Below, one piece after another: positions 58,129 to 64,000 of a stretch of DNA of 64,000 bases. The notes beneath the pieces were generated by a model. It ran no database searches. It worked only from the letters and a program-made list of their open reading frames with translations, and had not been told where the DNA came from. How positions within the stretch are numbered: position 1 is the first letter of the stretch; each line of letters begins with the position of its first letter. Origin of the DNA: Mesorhizobium sp. (GTDB lineage Bacteria; Pseudomonadota; Alphaproteobacteria; Rhizobiales; Rhizobiaceae); contig SAQL01000018.1 in assembly GCA_004020645.1 (NCBI GenBank), positions 1-64,000 of the forward strand, in the 5' to 3' direction. A program made the position numbers and the translations under genes.

Positions 58129-59412
58129 TCAACGCGCGCCAAAACCTGTCAGCATGGTTCGGATGGTACGAAACACAATCAGCACATCGAGCCACGGCGA
58201 GAAATTCTTGATATAGTAGAAGTCGTAGTGAAGTTTTTCCAGAACATCGTCCACGGCCGCAACGTGGCCCTGGTTGACTTGAGCCCACCCCGTAATGCCA
58301 GGCCGAACGATGTGCCGGTATCGATAGAATGGCAGCTCGGCCTCGTACCACTTAGAGAGTACGAGTGCTTCCGGGCGCGGTCCGATCCAGCTCATCTCGC
58401 CGCGCAGGATGTTGAAGGCTTGCGGCAATTCATCGATCCTGGATTTTCTCAAGAACTGCCCAAGGCGCGTAATGCGCGCATCGCCGGCCTTTGTGATGGC
58501 CTCTTCCTTTTCATCGCCAACCGCGGCGCCGAGTTTCATCGTCCGAAATTTATAAACTTCGTAGATCTTTCCTCTGTACCCCATTCTTTTTTGCTTGAAT
58601 AAGGCTGGACCAGCCGAGTCAAATCTTATCGCTATCGCTACGAACAAGAGCAATGGTGAAAAACCCAACAGAATAACTAGTGCCGCAATCCAGTCAGCCG
58701 CCTGTTTGATCTTTAAATAAGCCTGGTTTGGATTCAGTGACCCCAAGGTATTTTCGGAAAGGTGCTCTATTTCTACTCGACCTGTAAGCGACTCGCTGAT
58801 CTGTTTGACATGATAGACGGGCGTTCCCGAGAGCGCGCGATCGGCAATATACCGCTCCCATTGATCCGAAAGATCGGAACGAAGATCGGCAACGACGCCA
58901 TTTACCCGGTCAACGATGATATCGGGCGAGGCAAGCCAATGCCAATTCACGCCGCTAATCTCTTCGAGACGATCGACAGCCCCTCCCGGAATCACGGCGA
59001 GGCTGTAGGGATCCAGGCGCCTGCTCAAGATGCTCAGGCCGAAATACCAGAGAATTGACAGCGTCAAGCTGCCGGCCGCCTGGAATGCGCTGTAGTCGAT
59101 ACGAAACAAGAAAATTGCCAAGTACACGAGTCCGTAGCACATTGCAAATGTTGGCATAATATAACCGGCAGCCGCGACGCCTGGCAAATTGCCTATTCGA
59201 CGAAAGAAAAAAAATCCCAAAGTATGTGCGACGAGGCCGGCGAAAATTGTAATCTGAATGTTTGAATAGGAAAATATATTTGGATCAATCACCATCCTAA
59301 CCAGCACAGGAGTCAGAATTGCAAAGGCCAATCCGCCAAGAAGTTGAAACCTGACGCGGTGTAACAGGTGCCGTTGATTTCGCGGCTTTATGATGGGAGC
59401 ATTCAATTCCAA
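58129..59412 (-). CDS. Initiating sugar-1-phosphate polyprenyl transferase (WcaJ/ExoY-type)
   Basis: Starts repeat-unit assembly by placing a hexose phosphate on undecaprenyl phosphate. Four or five N-terminal helices and a CoA-binding-like cytosolic region (residues ~120-215) precede the catalytic domain (~225-427) with IRFDSAGPALFKQKRMGYRGKIYEVYKFRTM, the SRIDELPQAFNILRGEMSWIGPRPE core and VRPGITGWAQVNQG. The first usable start is TTG; the frame is open 29 codons further upstream but without ATG, GTG or TTG. Follows the NusG paralog across a structured leader. Confidence 0.9.
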   Translation of the reverse strand: MELNAPIIKPRNQRHLLHRVRFQLLGGLAFAILTPVLVRMVIDPNIFSYSNIQITIFAGLVAHTLGFFFFRRIGNLPGVAAAGYIMPTFAMCYGLVYLAIFLFRIDYSAFQAAGSLTLSILWYFGLSILSRRLDPYSLAVIPGGAVDRLEEISGVNWHWLASPDIIVDRVNGVVADLRSDLSDQWERYIADRALSGTPVYHVKQISESLTGRVEIEHLSENTLGSLNPNQAYLKIKQAADWIAALVILLGFSPLLLFVAIAIRFDSAGPALFKQKRMGYRGKIYEVYKFRTMKLGAAVGDEKEEAITKAGDARITRLGQFLRKSRIDELPQAFNILRGEMSWIGPRPEALVLSKWYEAELPFYRYRHIVRPGITGWAQVNQGHVAAVDDVLEKLHYDFYYIKNFSPWLDVLIVFRTIRTMLTGFGAR

Positions 59413-59679
59413 GAACTCACTGGCAGATCGGTAAACAACCCGACCATTCTCAATTTTCGGAGCTCGATAATTCTTCGATCCGACAATAAGGATTTCAAAT
59501 CAAAATTCATCGACCGGTCAACCAATATACCGATGGAGCCGCTGCAGCAGCCCTCGGCTGCCCATCTGTTTTCGCCTGCTTCGGTCAAAAGGCACAATCT
59601 CCGACAATGGCTACCGCACTCCCGGGTGAAACCCGAGAGCCGACATTGCAGCAGCTTGCATCGCATAACCGAGCGTCAA
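59413..59679 (-). promoter_or_regulatory. Structured leader between the NusG paralog and the first polysaccharide gene
   Basis: This 267-base leader has two strong hairpins on the transcript: arms 59619-59627 and 59631-59639 (nine pairs with one G-U, three-base loop), and arms 59547-59552 and 59556-59561 (six GC-rich pairs, three-base loop). Neither is followed by a T-run, so they do not look like terminators. In LoaP-type systems such leader hairpins are the recognition element for the NusG paralog; a similar role is inferred here. Confidence 0.45.
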
Positions 59680-60243
59680 TTATGCGATCGCGACGAGTTC
59701 CCTTGAATCCATGTCAACAGGGATCTCGCCATTCATGATGGCAACCAAAACCCGGGCCCTTCCGGCTGGATCGAGCCGGTCAAGGCGACCGATCATCTCC
59801 GCGAAAGGACCTGAAAGAATCCGAACCGAAGCGCCCGCAGCGAGGCCTCCGCTGAAATCAAGCAGGCCATCCCTGCCAGTCAGGGCTATGAACCGCTCCA
59901 CCAGCCCCGAGGGGACCGGCAATGGCCGTTCGCCCTGCATGATGAGTGAGCGCACACCGAACGTTCCATTCACCGAGCGCCACCGCTGCAGCGCGACATC
60001 GAGGGCGATGAACATGTAACCTGGAAAATAGGCCGCCGGTCGCGTCTCGATGCGCCGGGCATGACGTGTGGTCTTCTCGAAGCGAGGTGTAAACGAGTGA
60101 AACCCCTGCATCCGGAGATGCCGTTCGGCGACGTCTTCTTTTCCCGGAAATACGCTGGCGGCATACCAGCGTGCTGCGGTGCCGGTTGCGGGCCGTTGCA
60201 ATGATACAGTCGCCTTAACAGTTGTTTTTTCCGGGGTGATCAC
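59680..60243 (-). CDS. NusG-family transcription antiterminator (RfaH/LoaP/UpxY-like)
   Basis: About 187 residues from a GTG start with AAGAAGGA five bases upstream; an ATG-started frame 13 codons longer is less convincing. The NGN domain is evident: RWYAASVFPGKEDVAERHLRMQGFHSFTPRF and the PAAYFPGYMFIALD strand. The KOW domain follows (ASVRILSGPFAEMIGRLDRL). The chain is too divergent to be housekeeping NusG. Being the first gene of a 28-kb run of same-strand polysaccharide genes, it probably keeps RNA polymerase processive through them. Confidence 0.9.
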   Translation of the reverse strand: MITPEKTTVKATVSLQRPATGTAARWYAASVFPGKEDVAERHLRMQGFHSFTPRFEKTTRHARRIETRPAAYFPGYMFIALDVALQRWRSVNGTFGVRSLIMQGERPLPVPSGLVERFIALTGRDGLLDFSGGLAAGASVRILSGPFAEMIGRLDRLDPAGRARVLVAIMNGEIPVDMDSRELVAIA

Positions 60244-60671
60244 AAGTATCCTTCTTGGCGGTCTTTGGCACGGTCGGGGCAAGCGTTACGACAGCGCGAA
60301 GATACCAGCAAGCAACCATGTCGTGAGAATCGATTTGGTTGATCGAATCCTGCTAATTGTCCACTATTTTAGCTGCGCCTAAAAGTCATCGCGCCGCTTT
60401 CTTTCATAGCTATCCAGCAGCGGTATCGAGCAATTGCTCCGATATGTAGCTGCCTGGTTACGCTGGCTCGCGATGAATCGCTGGCTCTTCTGGTGCTTAA
60501 TCGGTCGATTTGAACATAGTGTGACGGTATCGTTAGCAAATCGTTACCGACCACCTGGCGGCCGCCTGCTTTGACGAGCACTCGCGGCAGGCCGTCGCCG
60601 AAACGGGACCATTCCACGATCTGTGGTTGCGTGGACTCGATCGGTGCCGCGCCCGATCTATCGGCCAGAGT
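60244..60671 (-). promoter_or_regulatory. Upstream region of the polysaccharide locus
   Basis: About 430 bases between bioY and the NusG paralog. It should contain the main promoter. GGTATCG (60526-60532) and CGTTACC (60542-60548) form a seven-base inverted repeat with one mismatch; ATCGTTA also occurs twice as a direct repeat (60529, 60540). An operator is possible. No coding frame is convincing and -35/-10 boxes cannot be assigned with confidence. Confidence 0.4.
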
Positions 60672-61256
60672 TCAGGCGCGTTTGAGCAGCGACCAGACGG
60701 CTGGCACAAGGCTCGCCGCCAGGCCGACCTTGATCAGGTCGCCGACGATGAAGGGCAGGACGCCGAACTGCCATGACTTTTCCGGGCCGATGAGCAGTGC
60801 CAGCCAGGCAAAGCCCATCGCCATCATGACGATTTCGGCAACCAGCATCGCGTTGAAGAGCTTGATCGGATGGCGATCCCAACCGCGATCGGCGGCCCAG
60901 CCGACGATCGCCGCCATGACCACGAAGCCGGCAAGATAACCGCCGGTCGAACCGAGCATGTAAGCGATGCCGATGCCCTTTTCCGGCGTGCCCTGGAAGA
61001 CCGGCAAGCCCATGGCGCCCTCCGCCATGTAGAGAAGCAGCGTGGCGATGCCGAGGCGCATGCCGAATGCTGCGGCGATCAGAAAGACGGCCAGGGTCTG
61101 CATCGAGATGTCGACCGGTCCGAGCAGAACTCTGGTCTTGGCCGACAAGGTCAGCACTAGCGTTCCAACGATCGCCAGAAAAAGCTGCGTCGCCAGGCGG
61201 GCCACGCCCTTTTCAGGCAGAGCGAGAGAAACAAGCGGTGTCGTTGCAATTGCCAT
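60672..61256 (-). CDS. bioY: Biotin transporter BioY (ECF substrate-binding component)
   Basis: Membrane protein of about 194 residues with six helices. Characteristic BioY segments are ILLGPVDISMQTLAVFLIAAAFG-like (here RVLLGPVDISMQTLAVFL), GLPVFQG and GSTGGYLAGFVVMA. It binds biotin as S-component and works alone or with BioMN, which are not in this window. Start at MAIATTPLVSL preferred over an ATG four codons upstream. Not obviously related to the polysaccharide genes. Confidence 0.93.
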   Translation of the reverse strand: MAIATTPLVSLALPEKGVARLATQLFLAIVGTLVLTLSAKTRVLLGPVDISMQTLAVFLIAAAFGMRLGIATLLLYMAEGAMGLPVFQGTPEKGIGIAYMLGSTGGYLAGFVVMAAIVGWAADRGWDRHPIKLFNAMLVAEIVMMAMGFAWLALLIGPEKSWQFGVLPFIVGDLIKVGLAASLVPAVWSLLKRA

Positions 61257-61347
61257 GGTCTTCCTCATTGCGGACTGCCGCAGATCGCGGCCTTGCGTTT
61301 TCCTATATTGGCTTCCGTGCTATGCGGCAATCGGTTTTGCCGTCTCT

Positions 61348-61462
61348 AAAGCGCGTCACGTTTGACCGGGCGACGCGCTTCAGGTTGTTGTTTTATGCAT
61401 GTCGTCATCGCAAAACCGCTGCACACCCTCGCGTCAGGGGCATGCTTTTGCGCGACATGCAT
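61348..61462. repeat. Two-hairpin intergenic repeat, copy B
   Basis: Second copy of the element at 20631-20756. First hairpin AAAGCGCGTC with GACGCGCTT; second hairpin ATGCATGTCG with CGACATGCAT, flanking TCATCGCAAAACC. It lies between divergent bioY and the MBL-fold hydrolase, within the presumed promoter region, ending 27 bases before the hydrolase ATG. Confidence 0.78.
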
Positions 61463-61489
61463 TTGGAACAGAGCTGAACGACATTTGCC

Positions 61490-62398
61490 ATGGCGCTGAA
61501 ATTCGACACAGACTTCGACCCGGCCTACGGCCAGGGCGTGACGGTTGCGCCCGACGTGCTCCGGATTACCGCGAAAAATCCCAGTCCGTTCACCTTTTAC
61601 GGCACCAACAGCTACATCGTCGGGCGCAAGACGCTGGCGGTGATCGATCCGGGGCCGGATGACGATGCGCATCTCAAAACATTGCTCGAGGTGATCGGAG
61701 ACAGGCCGGTCAGCCACATTTTCGTCAGCCACACGCATCGCGACCATTCTCCGCTGGCAGCGCGGCTGAAGCAGCGCACCGGCGCAATCGTCCTGGCCGA
61801 AGGTCCACATCGGCCGGCGAGGCCGCTGCGCATCGGCGAGGTCAATCCGCTCGACGCCAGCGCCGACACCGCCTTTAATCCGGATATAGCGCTTGCCGAC
61901 GATACGATGGTCGACGGCGACGGCTGGGCGATCAGAACGGTGCTGTCGCCAGGTCATTGCGCCAATCACGCAGCCTTTGCGCTCGAGGGAACCGGCGTCC
62001 TGTTCTCGGCCGATCACGTCATGGCTTGGTCTACCTCCATCGTTGCGCCGCCGGACGGCGCCATGGCCGACTATATGGCCTCGCTGGATCGGCTGATCGA
62101 GCGCGACGACCGCCTGCTGCTGCCCGGCCACGGCGGGCCGGTGACCGCGCCGCGCAGTTTCATGCGCGAGTTGAAGACGCATCGCCAAATGCGAGAACGC
62201 GCGATCCTGGAGCAGATCAGAAGCGGCGACCGGACGATCAAGGAGATGGTCGCGGCGATCTACAGGGATACCGACCCGCGCCTGCACGGCGCGGCCGGCC
62301 TGTCGGTGCTTGCCCATCTCGATGACCTGGTGGCCCGCGGCCTGGTGAGCACCGACGGCGACCCGGCGATCGACGGCATTTTCGCCCCCATCGCGTAG
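61490..62398 (+). CDS. MBL-fold metallo-hydrolase (LACTB2/glyoxalase-II-like)
   Basis: 302 residues. The metal-binding motif SHTHRDH (residues 80-86), the later PGHCANH, FSADHVM and LLPGHGGPV are in the order of the MBL superfamily, and the C-terminal winged-helix-like part (IKEMVAAIYRDTDPRLHGAAGLSVLAHLDDLVARG) is as in LACTB2-type hydrolases. Likely a thioesterase, glyoxalase or RNase-like hydrolase; the substrate is not known. Confidence 0.9.
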   Translation: MALKFDTDFDPAYGQGVTVAPDVLRITAKNPSPFTFYGTNSYIVGRKTLAVIDPGPDDDAHLKTLLEVIGDRPVSHIFVSHTHRDHSPLAARLKQRTGAIVLAEGPHRPARPLRIGEVNPLDASADTAFNPDIALADDTMVDGDGWAIRTVLSPGHCANHAAFALEGTGVLFSADHVMAWSTSIVAPPDGAMADYMASLDRLIERDDRLLLPGHGGPVTAPRSFMRELKTHRQMRERAILEQIRSGDRTIKEMVAAIYRDTDPRLHGAAGLSVLAHLDDLVARGLVSTDGDPAIDGIFAPIA

Positions 62399-62401
62399 GG
62401 G

Positions 62402-62503
62402 CTACTCGGCCGGGGCCGTGCCGACCTGGCCAGCGACCTCCTGATCCAGTTCGGCAAGGAAGTCCAGGATGCGGGCCGAATTGTCGCCAAGGTCGTAGGT
62501 TCA
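62402..62503 (-). pseudogene. C-terminal remnant of a truncated gene (DUF1499-like)
   Basis: On the - strand the frame reads YDLGDNSARILDFLAELDQEV..GTAPAE followed by a stop, with good codon character, but it opens only at a stop near 62503. This resembles the C-terminus of DUF1499 proteins (the DxGxNxxRIxxFL stretch), from memory. The 5' part is gone. It meets the exoI-like remnant within a few bases, so the junction marks a past recombination or deletion. Confidence 0.55.
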
Positions 62504-62506
62504 TCC

Positions 62507-62622
62507 CCGTGAGCAGCGAGCCTATAGGCAAGATTTGTAGGTCGAACCTGCACCAAACTTTGAGGCGACATTGCCGTCGCAAGGCGTCCCCTTGCCGACC
62601 GGCTTCCAGCTCAGGGCGAGCC
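62507..62622 (-). pseudogene. Broken partial copy of the exoI-like gene
   Basis: Two blocks match the exoI-like gene at high identity by eye: 62507-62551 against 39887-39932 (its 3' end, including the stop region) and 62551-62622 against 40025-40096. About 93 bases between them are missing in this copy, and the rest of the gene is absent. No functional product is possible. Confidence 0.85.
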
Positions 62623-62738
62623 ACTCCCGCCGCGGCCAAGCACGTGTCTCTATCACCTCTGGCGGAGACGTCCGGACGACTCACCGTCGCCTGGTCGCAT
62701 TCATTTCAATCGAAGAAACTTCTATTCCGTCAACTGCT

Positions 62739-64000
62739 CTATCGAGCTTCGCCAACGGTGCTGTCGAGATATTGGGTCAGCGCGCAAACCAGATGATAAA
62801 AAATGCTTGCCGGTACATCGGTCGCCAGCGAGCGGCCGCGCTCGTCGATCCGGTCTATCCACAGGCCGAGCGGTGCCGGATCGATGTGCCAACGGAAGAG
62901 GCGGCCGACACGCGCTTCGATCTCGGGCTTGAGGTCGGGGCCGCCTGAACCGTCAAGTGCAATCGCCGCCTTGATTGCTTCGGCCTGCGGCCAACTGCGC
63001 GAGACAAGGTCAAGCGGCAGGCCTTGTCGCGAGACAGCGCCATAGGCGAGGCCGGTGGCGCGATTGAGGCCGTTGGCGATGGCCGAGGCATAGAGCTTTC
63101 TAGCAAAGCCGGTCAGTTCGCCCTGGCCGGTATGCCCGGCGAAGTCTACCAGCAGCGAGGCCCATTCGAAATGGTGGCCGGGTTCCGTCCATGCGCCTTT
63201 TTCGCCCTCCGCCGGCCTCCACTCGGCGTCGAAAAATTCGCCCAGCGTCCAGCTTTCCGAATCGAAGAAATGGCTGCGAAACAGATCTACGATGCGCGCG
63301 GCGCGGCGAAGATAGGCGAGTTCGCCCGTCGCTTGATGCCAGGCCAGGAAAGCCTCGAGCAGATGCATGTGCGGGTTGGAGCGGCGTTCGCCCTCGCCGC
63401 TTGACGTTTCGAGAAAGCCGGTCATCCGGTGATCCTCGAGATGCGCGTCGAGAAACGAAAACGTTTCTTCCGCAAGCCGCAATGCATCAGGATTGCCGAC
63501 CATATGGGCATGCGCCAGCGCCAGCAGCACGCAGGAATGATCATAGGCATCCTCGGCGGCGTCGGCGACCGTTCCGTTGACATTGAGCGTGCGCACCCAG
63601 CCGCCATTGTCGGTGCGGCCGTTCCTGGCCATGAATTCGATGCCGTGGCTGATCAACCGGTCGGCAGGCCCGTCCCAGCCGCGTGCCTTGGCGACAGCGA
63701 AGGCGTAGACTTGCCTGGCCATGGTGCGCATGCGCTTGGGCTTCTTCAGCGGTGTGGCGTCAAAACCGAGCACCTCGTGGAAGCCGCCATGGCGCTCATC
63801 GACCCCGACCGTGGACCAAAGCGGCACCGTCTCTTCGAACAGCCAGTGATGCACACGGCGCCGCCAGGCGCCGCTTTCGATCACGCGGTCGCCGGCGGGC
63901 GTGAACCTGGTTTCCAGCCGGCCGCTCTTTTCCAGCTGCTCGACGATCTTCTTGACGTTCTGGCTGCGGCTGACCGGGGCGACGAAGGTGGCATCGGCGG
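62739..64000 (-). CDS. ManC-type GDP-mannose pyrophosphorylase fused to AGE-family isomerase (5' part outside window)
   Basis: The frame is open from the right edge to the stop. The first ~37 visible residues (ADATFVAPVSRSQNVKKIVEQLEKSGRLE) are the end of a type II mannose-1-phosphate guanylyltransferase, where ManC proteins normally lead into a cupin isomerase. Here the chain continues into a complete N-acylglucosamine 2-epimerase (AGE) domain of (alpha/alpha)6 barrel type, with HMHLLEAFLAWH, EPGHHFEWASLL and SRSWPQAEAIKAA. The His residues of these motifs are the usual AGE active-site residues. A GTG 38 codons in could be misread as a start. Likely makes mannose-6-phosphate and GDP-mannose for the gmd pathway. 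Confidence 0.83.
   Translation of the reverse strand, partial: ADATFVAPVSRSQNVKKIVEQLEKSGRLETRFTPAGDRVIESGAWRRRVHHWLFEETVPLWSTVGVDERHGGFHEVLGFDATPLKKPKRMRTMARQVYAFAVAKARGWDGPADRLISHGIEFMARNGRTDNGGWVRTLNVNGTVADAAEDAYDHSCVLLALAHAHMVGNPDALRLAEETFSFLDAHLEDHRMTGFLETSSGEGERRSNPHMHLLEAFLAWHQATGELAYLRRAARIVDLFRSHFFDSESWTLGEFFDAEWRPAEGEKGAWTEPGHHFEWASLLVDFAGHTGQGELTGFARKLYASAIANGLNRATGLAYGAVSRQGLPLDLVSRSWPQAEAIKAAIALDGSGGPDLKPEIEARVGRLFRWHIDPAPLGLWIDRIDERGRSLATDVPASIFYHLVCALTQYLDSTVGEAR

Noticed and set aside
59619-59639. Rho-independent terminator after the NusG paralog
   Set aside because: The stem is strong, but no T-run follows it in the direction of transcription and the glycan genes continue just downstream.
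62260-62571. Small - strand protein spanning the end of the MBL gene and the remnants
   Set aside because: It runs antisense through the hydrolase and in the wrong frame through both remnants; the remnants themselves explain the coding signal.

Overview
The window looks like chromosomal DNA of a Mesorhizobium-like member of the Hyphomicrobiales (Rhizobiales). Base composition is GC-rich overall. The fructose ABC operon (frcBCA), the glycogen operon order glgP-glgB-glgC-glgA-pgm, the YejF-type fused peptide-transport ATPase, TadE/TadG genes and the palindromic intergenic elements all fit rhizobia. The genus is inferred from gene content, not proven. I found no rRNA, tRNA, CRISPR array, insertion sequence or complete prophage.

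Layout. Positions 1-4895 (- strand) hold an oligopeptide ABC transporter (oppA-oppB-oppC-fused ATPase, the last cut by the left edge). Positions 5246-7522 (+) hold a TadE/TadG pair behind a CtrA-like box. Positions 7541-20497 (-) are a seven-gene glycogen operon, read glgP, glgB, glgC, glgA, pgm, glgX, alpha-glucosidase. Positions 20756-26606 are a divergent fructose locus: frcBCA on the - strand and a ROK regulator, a RbsD/FucU-type mutarotase and a PfkB kinase on the + strand, with a palindromic operator candidate between them. Positions 26861-31803 hold a WbpE-like aminotransferase (+) and the sulfate activation genes cysD-cysNC-cysQ (-).

From 60243 down to 32209 nearly everything is on the - strand and forms a large exopolysaccharide locus of the Wzx/Wzy type. 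It starts with a NusG paralog (RfaH/LoaP-like), then an initiating sugar-phosphate transferase, GDP-mannose 4,6-dehydratase, six glycosyltransferases, three methyltransferases, two acetyltransferases, a flippase, a polymerase, and a nucleotide-sugar epimerase/reductase. Next come a Tat-exported tail-spike-like beta-helix protein, a membrane-anchored pseudo-nuclease (ExoI-like), a secreted FecR-like protein, a PHP-type tyrosine phosphatase, a Wza-type export lipoprotein, a Wzc/ExoP-type tyrosine autokinase, an unknown TPR-like protein and a second Wzy/ligase-like protein. The lower GC and compact, often overlapping genes suggest a horizontally variable block.

To the right are bioY, an MBL-fold hydrolase, a rearrangement scar made of two gene remnants (one a broken copy of the exoI-like gene from 22 kb away), and a right-edge gene whose open frame joins the end of a ManC-type GDP-mannose pyrophosphorylase to a complete AGE-family isomerase. 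That gene could supply GDP-mannose to the gmd-containing polysaccharide locus. The points most worth following up are the ManC-AGE fusion, the tail-spike-like protein, the NusG paralog with its structured leader, and the duplicated exoI-like fragment.
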